A stretch of DNA of 6,906 nt, taken from the NCBI GenBank assembly GCA_031276475.1, contig JAISMZ010000104.1, forward strand, positions 1-6,906. Direction: 5' to 3'. A model generated the notes under the pieces. It saw nothing but the letters and a program-made list of their open reading frames with translations, had not been told where the DNA came from and ran no database searches. How positions within the stretch are numbered: position 1 is the first letter of the stretch; the number at the start of each line of letters is the position of its first letter. Of this stretch, positions 1-6,479 are shown one piece after another. Source of the DNA: Coriobacteriales bacterium. Lineage in GTDB: Bacteria; Actinomycetota; Coriobacteriia; Coriobacteriales; UBA8131. The position numbers and the translations under genes are program-made.

Positions 1-602
1 ATGCTCAGGGGGATGTCGAGTTTACCCGCCGCGATGTTGGCCGCAAAGGACTCAAGTGTGCGAAAGGGCTTGAGTACGCTGCGGTGCACACGCACGAGCA
101 GTAGGGTGAGCACGAGTGCGAGCAGGGTAAGCATGACGGTGAAGGCAAGCTGGAGGCGCGTGCGGTGGCTGTTCAGGCTGGCGGCGATGTTGTTGTCAAT
201 GGCAAGCTTGCCAACGACGCGCGAACCAACAGCGACATCGACGATGGTGTTCCCGTGCGCGATGGCCTCGTTGAGGTCGTGCGCGGGGCTCTCGCTGGTG
301 CTCGCGAGCAGTCTGCCGTCCGAATCGAACACCGAGTAGGCGAGCGTGTCCGCTGTCCCGCCTGCCACGCTCCCACCTGCCACGCCCTTCGCATTCCCCT
401 CAGCCCCGTCTGCCGCCCCCGGCAGGGCTGCCGAACCCTCGGCGCGCACGCGCTCAAAGTCCTGCGCAAGGTGATGGCGCAGGTCATTTATCGCAACGGT
501 GTCGTTTTGCGGAGTTTGCACAGGCGGGATGAACAGCAGCAACGCCGCAAAGCCTGCGGCGATGAGCGCCGCCGTCGCGAGGGCATACCAGCGGATGCGC
601 AT
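1..602 (-). CDS. Sensor histidine kinase, N-terminal part (runs off left edge)
   Basis: This is an open frame from an ATG at 602-600 to the left edge, 200 codons with no stop. Residues about 6-27 form a membrane segment (WYALATAALIAAGF...), residues about 28-149 an extracytoplasmic sensor loop, and residues about 150-172 a second membrane segment. After that comes the start of a HAMP linker (LKPFRTLESFAANIAAGKLDIPLS). This is the standard front half of a class I membrane histidine kinase; the His-box and ATPase domains lie outside the window, so kinase identity is inferred from architecture and from the regulator beside it. The start codon is only 2 bases after the TGA of the response regulator and has no good Shine-Dalgarno, which suggests translational coupling. 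The sensor loop has a Gly/Ala-rich stretch at residues about 58-84 containing a tandem VAGGS/VAGGT repeat. Signal unknown. Plus-strand frames over this stretch are shadows. Confidence 0.85.
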   Translation of the reverse strand, partial: MRIRWYALATAALIAAGFAALLLFIPPVQTPQNDTVAINDLRHHLAQDFERVRAEGSAALPGAADGAEGNAKGVAGGSVAGGTADTLAYSVFDSDGRLLASTSESPAHDLNEAIAHGNTIVDVAVGSRVVGKLAIDNNIAASLNSHRTRLQLAFTVMLTLLALVLTLLLVRVHRSVLKPFRTLESFAANIAAGKLDIPLS

Positions 603-604
603 AC

Positions 605-1291
605 TCAGGTCATCTCAGGGATCTCAAGGAGGTAACCTGTGCCCCAGACGGTCTTGATCAGGCAGGGGTTTTGGGGATCGTCCTCAAGCTTTTCGCGCAG
701 GTGGCGGATATGTACGTTCAGGGTGCCGTCGCCGGTGATGGCGCTGCCCCAGACCTGCGAGAACAGCTCCGCCTTGGGGATCACGCGGCCACGGTTGCGT
801 ACCAGGTAGGCGAGAAGCCTGAACTCGAGGGCCTTGAGGCAAAGCGCGTTGCCGTCACGAAAAGCCCTGCCGGCGCGCAGGTCGACGGTGTTGCGCCCCA
901 GCTGCACAAGCTCGTCGTTGGCGTCTGCGGCGCAGCGCTTGAGCACGGCTTTGACCTTGGCGAGCAGTACGTTAAGGGAGTAGGGCTTCTGAATATAGTC
1001 GTCTCCGCCGATGTTGAGCGCCAGCAGCACGTCGTCGTCCCCGCCGCGGGCGCTGATGAACAGTATGGGGACGGTGAGGTGTTGCCTCAGCTGCTTGCAG
1101 AGGGTAAACCCCGAGTCGCCTTCCAGGTTGATGTCGAGCAGGATGAGGTCGGCCTCGTTCGTGGCGAGGAACTCTAGGCACTCCTCGCCGCTGGAGACCC
1201 AGGCACAGCTGACATCAAACAGGTTGAAGTATTCGCAGGTGCTCTGCGAGAGCACTTCCTCGTCATCAACAATCAGGCAGTTGTACCGCAC
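605..1291 (-). CDS. OmpR-family response regulator
   Basis: This is a 228-residue cytoplasmic transcription factor, the usual length for the OmpR/PhoB family. The receiver domain (about 3-118) shows the acidic pair D9/D10, phospho-acceptor D53 in LILLDINLEG, switch S80 in FISAR and the conserved K102 in the YIQKPY motif. The winged-helix DNA-binding domain (about 128-224) has the family signatures LEFRLLAYLVRNRGRV, LNVHIRHLREKLEDDP and IKTVWGTGYLLE. The start is GTG at 1291-1289, chosen because a perfect AGGAGG lies 8 bases upstream and the receiver beta strand begins at once. It is the first gene of a two-gene unit; the partner kinase starts 2 bases after its stop. A candidate extended -10 promoter and GGGTGT direct repeats lie about 170-200 bases upstream. 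The target genes cannot be told from the window. The family call is firm; no specific gene name is justified. Confidence 0.96.
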   Translation of the reverse strand: MRYNCLIVDDEEVLSQSTCEYFNLFDVSCAWVSSGEECLEFLATNEADLILLDINLEGDSGFTLCKQLRQHLTVPILFISARGGDDDVLLALNIGGDDYIQKPYSLNVLLAKVKAVLKRCAADANDELVQLGRNTVDLRAGRAFRDGNALCLKALEFRLLAYLVRNRGRVIPKAELFSQVWGSAITGDGTLNVHIRHLREKLEDDPQNPCLIKTVWGTGYLLEIPEMT

Positions 1292-1299
1292 GCCCTTTG

Positions 1300-1305
1300 C
1301 CTCCT
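1300..1305 (-). promoter_or_regulatory. Ribosome binding site of the OmpR-type regulator at 605-1291
   Basis: On the minus strand this reads AGGAGG, a perfect anti-Shine-Dalgarno match, 8 bases before the GTG start at 1291. It fixes the non-ATG start of the regulator. Confidence 0.9.
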
Positions 1306-1580
1306 AATCTGACGCACAGGCGTTTATTGGTGCCTCCCAGGAGCAAGAACGCCAGGCAAGGAGGATTTAAGGCGACGGGGCGGCCACGTCTTCGCTGAAG
1401 GCAGGAGAGCCCCGTTTGCCCTTGCCGCTTTGTTCGGATAGTCGCTGGCATCCGGCTCCCATTGTAGCACAACACCCTTCTGACACCCATAGTTCAGACC
1501 CCACCCTGCCGGCACGACTGAACATGCAGAGGCAAAGACACCTTACCCCTTTTCGCCCTTGCGACCACCCTTACGTTTTA
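1306..1580. other. Intergenic region: leader and upstream DNA of the left regulator gene
   Basis: No credible gene is seen on either strand here. The short open frames overlap the regulator start or the promoter and have no family features. If the candidate promoter near 1461-1469 is used, the regulator mRNA would carry a leader of roughly 160 bases. That leader contains a weak inverted repeat, GGCGTT at 1319-1324 with AACGCC at 1348-1353 (23-base loop). I do not recognise a riboswitch and see no U-tract terminator. Confidence 0.5.
1461..1488 (-). promoter_or_regulatory. Candidate promoter and 11-bp direct repeats for the left regulator operon
   Basis: On the minus strand, TACAAT at 1466-1461 is preceded by TGC, giving an extended -10 (TGCTACAAT). 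There is no good -35. Instead GGGTGT occurs twice, at 1488-1483 and 1477-1472, exactly 11 bp apart, with the distal copy on the expected -35 position (16-bp spacing). Direct repeats with 11-bp spacing are typical of OmpR/PhoB-family binding, so an activator-dependent, perhaps autoregulated, promoter is inferred. The transcript would begin near 1454. This is a motif reading only. Confidence 0.4.
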
Positions 1581-1623
1581 AATGCGGACTCTCAGGTTTT
1601 TAGGCCACACTTCGCATTGAATA
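1581..1623. repeat. Palindromic repeat, copy 1
   Basis: A 43-base unit that matches copy 2 at 1744-1786 at 39 of 43 positions. Its inner arms AATGCG (1581-1586) and CGCATT (1613-1618) are complementary around a 26-base centre containing TTTTT; the outer arm pairing is weaker than in copy 2. All four differences between copies lie in the central segment and the arms are identical, which suggests selection on, or mobility of, the hairpin rather than a protein. I do not recognise the family. Confidence 0.8.
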
Positions 1624-1736
1624 TTTTTTGCCTCGCTACCTCAAAAAATGGGCACTATGAAAGATTTTTGGCGTGTTATCTGCTATTATGAGAAATCTCA
1701 GCCAAGATGGGAAGCCAAGGCATTGCGACCAGTGCA

Positions 1737-1788
1737 ATTATTCAATGCGGACTCTCCCATTTTTAAGCCACACTTCGCATTGAATAAT
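1737..1788. repeat. Palindromic repeat, copy 2 (13-bp perfect arms)
   Basis: ATTATTCAATGCG at 1737-1749 is perfectly complementary to CGCATTGAATAAT at 1776-1788, with a 26-base loop. Positions 1744-1786 are the second copy of the 43-base repeat, 163 bases from copy 1. Its right end at 1788 is almost exactly where ATPase-like coding begins: the remnant frame has its upstream stop TGA at 1790-1792. It could be a small mobile palindromic element, a regulatory hairpin that once lay upstream of the ATPase gene, or a deletion junction. Confidence 0.85.
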
Positions 1789-1792
1789 GTGA

Positions 1793-2737
1793 ACACGACA
1801 GAGATTGACGTGTTACAGCCAGATCAAGTTAAAGCCATTCACCTTGGCGGAGTGCCAGGATCTGCTTGAAGCCAACGGTATCAGCACCAACCCCTACGAT
1901 CTTATCCAATGCTTTATGGTATTTGGAGGTATTCCTTACTACCTGAATCAGCTGGATGGGAGATACGGCCTGCCTCAAAACATCGATCGGCTCTGCTTCG
2001 CCGAGGCGGCGCCCCTGCGGTATGAGAACGACATGGTGTTCGCCTCGCTGTTTGAGCGGCCCGAGAGATACCTGCAGGTCATCGAGGCCATCGCCGCAAA
2101 GAAGAAAGGACTGACCCGCGAGCAGATAAAAGCCGGCATCAGTTTTGCTGACGGGGGAAACCTCTCCCGTATCCTCAAGGAGTTGGAGGAGTCCGGCTTC
2201 ATCCGCAGGTACCGACCGTTGGGCAAAAAGAAGCTGGGAACCCTTTACCAGCTTTGCGACCCCTTTACAGCATTTTTTCTGACGTGGATGCAAGGTCCCG
2301 TCAGCGAAAGCGATAACCTTTGGACCTCGATTATGTGAAGCGGCGCATACCACGCTTGGAGCGGCTATGCGTTTGAGCAGGTGTGCCTCACCCATGTCGC
2401 GCAGATAAAGCAGGCATTGGGAATAGCAGGGGTCAGAGCAAACATCGCATCCTGGCGCAGTAGCGACCCTGGGGAACCGGGTGCTCAGATAGACCTTGTC
2501 ATCGACCGCTCTGACAACGTTATCAACCTCTGCGAAATAAAGTTCTCCGCCCAAGAATTCCTGATTGACAAAGCCTATGACCTGGCCCTGCGCAATAAGA
2601 TCGGAGTGTTTCAACGTGAGACAAAAACGCGCAAGGCCATCCACCTGACCATGATCACGCCCTATGGCGTAAAGCCCAACGCCTATAGCAGCGTGGTTCA
2701 GTCGGAGGTGACGATGGACGACCTGCTGCGTGCGTGA
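1793..2737 (+). pseudogene. Degenerate AAA-type ATPase with DUF234-like nuclease tail (5' half missing, internal stop)
   Basis: A single plus-strand frame from 1793 to the TGA at 2735-2737 reads like the C-terminal part of the orphan ATPases that pair an archaeal-type AAA domain with a DUF234 tail. Visible motifs are IKLKPFTLAEC, MVFGGIPYYLNQLDG, NIDRLCF, a winged-helix-like segment (GLTREQIKAG...GNLSRILKELEESGFIRRY), LYQLCDPFTAFFLTW, and a PD-(D/E)XK-like pattern with Asp at 2492-2494 and Glu-x-Lys at 2534-2542 (QIDLVIDR...CEIKFS). The part carrying the Walker A and B motifs is absent: the frame hits TGA at 1790-1792 beside a palindromic repeat. A second in-frame TGA at 2336-2338 interrupts WTSIM/SGAYHAW, after which homology-like sequence continues in the same frame. 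The only start near the front is a TTG at 1805. It is convergent with the kinase gene to its right (32-base gap). The product is probably not functional; the intact family's role is poorly known. Confidence 0.85.
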
Positions 2738-2769
2738 GCCATGGGCAGGGAGGATTCTGGGGCAACCTC

Positions 2770-5169
2770 TCAGCGCAACCAGACCGTAGCCTTAAACAGA
2801 TCGCCGTCGATCTGCAGTGAGAACACTCCGCCCATCAGGCGCACGAGGTCGCTGGCGATGGCAAGACCAAGACCGCTGCCTTCCGTCGTGCGGCTTTCAT
2901 CCCCTCGGGTAAAGCGCTCCATCAGCTCCGTAGTGGAGATGTTCAGTTTTTTTGCTGAGATGTTCTTTATCTCCAGGGCCACACCACCGCGCTCGTGCCG
3001 CAGATCCACGTAGACCCGTGAGCCGGTCAGCGCATATTTTCGCACGTTGCTCAGCAGGTTGTCGAGCACGCGCCAAAGCAGGCTACCGTCCGCCGTCACG
3101 AACCACAGGCCGTCGGACGTACTTGAGGCGACAGGCACCGTCCTGCCCAGCGCATCGGGCACGGCTTCGCCCGTCCCCTCCGCCTCAACCGTGACGATCA
3201 CTTCAAGCCCCGCCGCCGCGAGGCCCTCCTCGGTCTCGGCGAGTACCTGCTGCATCAGTTGACGCAGTTCGACCCGTTCGCTTTTTACCAGCAGTATCCC
3301 ACTGGATGCCTTTGCCGCCTCAAAGAGGTCCTCGGTGAGTTTTTGCAGGCGCTGTCCCTTCTCCGCGATGATCTTCAGATAACCCGCCGCCCCGGGGCTC
3401 TCCAAACCTTCTTTTTGCAGCAGGTCGGTATAGGTGATGATTGAGGTCAACGGCGTTTTAAGGTCGTGGCTGACGTTTGAGATCAGATCGGTCTTGAGCC
3501 GTTGGCTGCGTATCTCGGCTTCGACCGCGCGGGCAATCGAGCTGGAGATGTCGTTGACACGTCGGGACATCGTGTCAAACTCGGCCATGCTGTTTGCGGG
3601 CACTTCAATACGCCAGGAGACGTTACCGGCGCTCACTTCTTCAATACCTCGGCGTAGTTGCGCGTAGCGTCCCGTCCAGCGCAGTGCCATCCACGTCGCT
3701 GTCGCAAATGTCGCCAGCAGAAGCAGGAAGAAGACGGGCCCGAGGCTGCGGCTGGAGGCAAGGGACAGTCCAAGCAGGCCCGCGAGCAGCGCCGTCACCA
3801 TCCAGAACAAAAGCAGCAGTGCCAGCGTCTTGACAAGCGGATTCGTCCCGTCAAAGCCTGACTTCGCGCTGCAAAGCAGGGCTCGTCCCGCGCGCCCGAG
3901 CACCCTGAGGATGAGACAGACAAGCGAGCGGCGAGCGAAAGTCCTCGCCTTGAGATTGCGCACGAGGGAGCTCATGCACCAGAGGGCGAGGGCAAAAACC
4001 AGCATCAGAATCAGGCAGGCGAGCGCGTCGCCGCCGTCGCCTTCGGGCCAGTAGTATGCGGGGTAGTAGCTGTAAGGCGACAAGGCGTTCTCGATGCGCG
4101 CCATAAGGTAGTGGCGAACCGCAAGCGCACCAGCGACGATACACAGGCCGATGACCAGGATCTGCAGCTCCATCGGCAGCCGGTCCAAGGCGTAGAGCCT
4201 GCGATTGCCCCCGGCGCGGCGGCGACCGGTTAAGGCCAGCAGCGCAACGAGTAGGACAAGGCAACAGATCGCGGACGCCAACGCGGGCGCCGCAGCGGCG
4301 GCGGCACTGCGATAGTCGTTACGGGCCTGCTCAAGCGCTGCGTCGTGGGCGGCGAGGTAGTCTTCGCCATAGGCGACGAACATCGAGAGACGAGCGGGGG
4401 GTGCAGGGATGGCGATGTCGCCTGTGATGTAGAGATCAGGATAATAATCAGGGCCCTGTGCGGGGCCGGTTTCTGCAAGCGCTCCGCCTATTTCCTGCTC
4501 AAAGTATATATCCATAGGCGTCCCGTCCCGCCCGCCCACCTCCCCGGCGGCGCTATTTTCGTTTTGCCCGTTGTCGCGCAGGATAAACCAGGCCTTTGCG
4601 TCCAGACCCGCGATGGTGGATGTGGAGAAGTCGCGCGTGTCTTTCAGGGCCGCGATGTTGGTCGCGGTATGCGTGCCGTCCGTGACGAAGTAGAGCGCAC
4701 CGCCCTGCTCAAGTCGTGATATCGTGTCATCGGTTGGGATGCGAAACGTAGGCTTGTTGATGCTGTCTGGCAAGGGCGCGTCTGTGATGGTTTTCGGGTA
4801 GACCTGTGTGGAATGAAGAAGCGCATTCACATCATTGAGCGCCTGCTGAGCGAACATCGGCGAGTTGCGGTAGGCGTTGTTTGTGAGTATCCATTTAGGG
4901 CTATTGGTTAAAAGCAGTGGGTTACTGTTGGAGGAGATCTGCTCGATCGCCCGGACTGCCATCAGCGTCGTGGTACTGAAGCAGGCCGTGCAGAGCAAGA
5001 AGATCAGGAGTCTGACCACGAAGCGATCTCTCAGGCGCACCTTTGGCTTGAGCGGCAGGTCTTTTAGCGAGTTGTTGCCCGCTATCTCGGATGTCGGGAC
5101 ACTCACTGCGTCGTCCGCCGTCTCGCGTTTCTCGCCACACATCGCGCCGCCCTTCACGTCATCCACCAT
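2770..5169 (-). CDS. Large six-span HAMP sensor histidine kinase
   Basis: This is an 799-residue membrane sensor kinase. Numbered from the ATG at 5169, it has a charged cytoplasmic N-terminus (1-49), a membrane segment at about 50-75 (FVVRLLIFLLCTACFSTTTL), an extracytoplasmic domain of about 215 residues, then five more hydrophobic segments near 295-314, 334-352, 383-403, 445-470 and 477-497. Basic loops fit an inside C-terminus. A HAMP-like linker (about 500-552) follows. The His box SNVSHDLKTPLTS has phospho-acceptor H568; the N box is DNLLSNVRKYA (N704, N708); then FTRGDESR and the G box GSGLGLAIA near 764. All key kinase residues are present. I chose the ATG because GGAGG lies 5 bases before it; a GTG at 5193 in the same frame would add 8 residues but has a weaker site (AAGAG). 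It lies downstream of its cognate OmpR-type regulator in one transcription unit. Signal and gene name unknown. Confidence 0.95.
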   Translation of the reverse strand: MVDDVKGGAMCGEKRETADDAVSVPTSEIAGNNSLKDLPLKPKVRLRDRFVVRLLIFLLCTACFSTTTLMAVRAIEQISSNSNPLLLTNSPKWILTNNAYRNSPMFAQQALNDVNALLHSTQVYPKTITDAPLPDSINKPTFRIPTDDTISRLEQGGALYFVTDGTHTATNIAALKDTRDFSTSTIAGLDAKAWFILRDNGQNENSAAGEVGGRDGTPMDIYFEQEIGGALAETGPAQGPDYYPDLYITGDIAIPAPPARLSMFVAYGEDYLAAHDAALEQARNDYRSAAAAAAPALASAICCLVLLVALLALTGRRRAGGNRRLYALDRLPMELQILVIGLCIVAGALAVRHYLMARIENALSPYSYYPAYYWPEGDGGDALACLILMLVFALALWCMSSLVRNLKARTFARRSLVCLILRVLGRAGRALLCSAKSGFDGTNPLVKTLALLLLFWMVTALLAGLLGLSLASSRSLGPVFFLLLLATFATATWMALRWTGRYAQLRRGIEEVSAGNVSWRIEVPANSMAEFDTMSRRVNDISSSIARAVEAEIRSQRLKTDLISNVSHDLKTPLTSIITYTDLLQKEGLESPGAAGYLKIIAEKGQRLQKLTEDLFEAAKASSGILLVKSERVELRQLMQQVLAETEEGLAAAGLEVIVTVEAEGTGEAVPDALGRTVPVASSTSDGLWFVTADGSLLWRVLDNLLSNVRKYALTGSRVYVDLRHERGGVALEIKNISAKKLNISTTELMERFTRGDESRTTEGSGLGLAIASDLVRLMGGVFSLQIDGDLFKATVWLR

Positions 5170-5174
5170 CTCTT

Positions 5175-5179
5175 CCTCC
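5175..5179 (-). promoter_or_regulatory. Ribosome binding site deciding the kinase start
   Basis: On the minus strand GGAGG sits 5 bases before the ATG at 5169-5167. It favours this start over the upstream in-frame GTG at 5193-5191, which has only AAGAG before it. Confidence 0.65.
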
Positions 5180-5213
5180 GTCCCATCCGCCACGAACAGC
5201 TCTTAGTGAGCCG

Positions 5214-6185
5214 TCACGGCAGCTTTTCCAGTTTATAGCCAATGCCCCAGACCACCTTCAGATAGCGCGGGTTTTTCGGGTCGATCTCAATCTTTTCACG
5301 AATGCGGCGGATGTGCACGGCAACCGTGTTCTCAGGATGGTAGGCCGTCTCTTTCCAGACCGCCTCGTAGATCTGTTTAATGGAGAATACATGCCCTGCA
5401 TGGGAGGCGAGAAACAGCAGGATGCGGTATTCGGTCGCCGTCAGGCGTACCTCATCGCCATCAACCGTTACCGATTTTGCGTCGTCGTCTATCTCCAGAC
5501 CGCCTGAGCAGAAGAGCCTGCGCGCGTCTGTGCCTGCAGCCTTGCCGGAGCCTTCATGCCCGCCTGCGCCTGCAGCTTTGCCGGCCAGCCCAGCTGTCGC
5601 CGCCTGCGCTGCGGCCGTCCCCGCCGCTCGATCGGCCCGTCGCAGCAGCGCCTTGACCCGTGCCAACAGCTCGATGGGGGAGAAGGGCTTGGTCACGTAG
5701 TCGTCCGCGCCGATGCCCAACCCGGCGACCTTATCCAGATCTTCAGATTTTGCGGAAAGCATCAGGATTGGGATGTCTTTTTGCTCGCGCACCCGCATGG
5801 TCGCACTCAGGCCGTCAATGCCCGGCATCATCACGTCCATGATGACGAGCGCCACGTCCTCCGTCGAGGCGATGCGTACGGCCTCCAACCCGTCTGCGGC
5901 CAGACGCACCTCGTAGCCTTCGCCGCGCAGCCATATCTCAAGGGCTTGCGCTATCGAGACATCGTCGTCGGCCACCAGTATCGTTCGCGGAGACGCTGAC
6001 GCCTGTGGGGCGGTCGTTGTGGGCGGCGTGGCCGGCGTTTGCGGGGCGGTTGCTGTGGATGGGGTGGCCGTTGTTTGAGAGGAAGCCGTAGCCGCCGCGC
6101 CGCAATTCGCAAATGAAGATCCCCTTGGCGTGGCGGGCGCGGGCGGTTCGCTCACAGCGCGCCTGCTTTCTGCGTCGTCTCTCAT
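5214..6185 (-). CDS. OmpR-family response regulator with repetitive N-terminal extension
   Basis: This 323-residue regulator is about 90 residues longer than the usual 225-240. The receiver begins at RTILVADDD (about 67) with acidic residues D73/D74, phospho-acceptor D117 (IMDVMMPGIDG), switch S144 (LMLSAK) and K166 (YVTKPF). The winged-helix domain (about 224-321) has LTATEYRILLFLASHAG, VAVHIRRIREKIEIDP and LKVVWGIGYKLEKL. Two unusual parts account for the extra length. Residues 1-66 are Ala/Thr/Pro-rich and contain a 12-residue tandem repeat (37-48 and 49-60). The inter-domain linker (about 184-222) is Ala/Gly-rich with a repeated GKAAG. The ATG at 6185-6183 is the only plausible early start besides a GTG at codon 11; the next in-frame GTG is inside the receiver's first strand. 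The Shine-Dalgarno is weak (AAAAGGCGG). The cognate kinase follows, so they are probably co-transcribed. It should bind DNA when phosphorylated; targets are unknown. Confidence 0.95.
   Translation of the reverse strand: MRDDAESRRAVSEPPAPATPRGSSFANCGAAATASSQTTATPSTATAPQTPATPPTTTAPQASASPRTILVADDDVSIAQALEIWLRGEGYEVRLAADGLEAVRIASTEDVALVIMDVMMPGIDGLSATMRVREQKDIPILMLSAKSEDLDKVAGLGIGADDYVTKPFSPIELLARVKALLRRADRAAGTAAAQAATAGLAGKAAGAGGHEGSGKAAGTDARRLFCSGGLEIDDDAKSVTVDGDEVRLTATEYRILLFLASHAGHVFSIKQIYEAVWKETAYHPENTVAVHIRRIREKIEIDPKNPRYLKVVWGIGYKLEKLP
6006..6077 (-). repeat. 36-bp tandem duplication inside the regulator's N-terminal extension
   Basis: Two adjacent 36-base units differ at about 8 positions and encode QTTATPSTATAP then QTPATPPTTTAP. 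The unit length is a multiple of three, so the reading frame is kept. This looks like an in-frame expansion of a disordered, Pro/Thr-rich tail. Confidence 0.8.
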
Positions 6186-6230
6186 CTCATGCCGCCTTTT
6201 GTTGCCGTGCCCGGTATCCTGTCAACAATC

Positions 6231-6258
6231 ATCGTAGCATCCGCTTCTTACAATTCAA
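6231..6258 (-). promoter_or_regulatory. Candidate promoter of the right regulator-kinase operon
   Basis: On the minus strand, TTGAAT (6258-6253) is separated by 16 bp from TACGAT (6236-6231), which is preceded by TGC to give an extended -10. Transcription would start near 6224, leaving a leader of about 39 bases before the ATG at 6185. The -10 region closely resembles the TGCTACAAT proposed for the left operon. This is a motif reading; no start-site data are available. Confidence 0.5.
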
Positions 6259-6286
6259 CGCATCAAATTCTTACAACTTTCTTAAA
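6245..6286 (-). promoter_or_regulatory. Direct-repeat array, putative OmpR-type regulator binding site
   Basis: Read on the minus strand, TTGTAAGAA occurs at 6276-6268 and 6253-6245, and a related TTTAAGAA at 6286-6279. The first two sites in transcription order are 11 bp apart and the third is 23 bp further on, about two more turns. The array covers roughly -21 to -62 relative to the predicted start and overlaps the -35. Spacing near 11 bp is characteristic of OmpR/PhoB-family dimers, so autoregulation by the adjacent regulator is inferred. Confidence 0.45.
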
Positions 6287-6479
6287 GGTTGTGCCAGCAA
6301 ATGCCTCTCACCCCGCAAAATCCAGTCGCTCCGCACTTTCGAGTTTCGCGGAAGCCCCAGACAGTGTGTCAGTTGTTTGATTGCCATTCTCATGTTGCCC
6401 CCCGAAAGATAACTCTGACATGAAGTGCCGGCTCCTCCCAGGTGCCTTCGGAAAACTTCCTTCGCAATAGCCTTGCGCC
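6287..6479. other. Intergenic DNA with no recognisable gene
   Basis: Short open frames occur on the plus strand, but none has a ribosome site, domain or codon pattern that would support a gene. I see no tRNA, terminator or repeat in this part. Confidence 0.5.

Noticed and set aside
1..635. Plus-strand open frames over the left kinase
   Set aside because: The minus strand gives a continuous sensor kinase with two membrane segments and a HAMP start; the plus frames are arginine- or serine-rich shadows.
1581..1788. Paired palindromes as CRISPR repeats or integron attC sites
   Set aside because: There are only two copies, 163 bases apart, with no spacer-like array, no cas or integrase gene, and no attC core motif.
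1416..1869. Plus-strand frames reading NADSxxFxPHFALN in both palindromic repeats as small proteins
   Set aside because: The shared peptide is just the translated repeat. Differences between copies do not favour silent positions, the two frames differ, and no ribosome site or domain supports a protein.
1829..2644. Minus-strand open frame of 271 codons opposite the ATPase remnant
   Set aside because: It lies antisense to a region whose plus strand shows clear family motifs, has no recognisable domain and is best explained as a shadow of the former coding strand.
2738..2769. Bidirectional terminator between the convergent ATPase relic and kinase gene
   Set aside because: No convincing hairpin or T tract is visible in these 32 bases.
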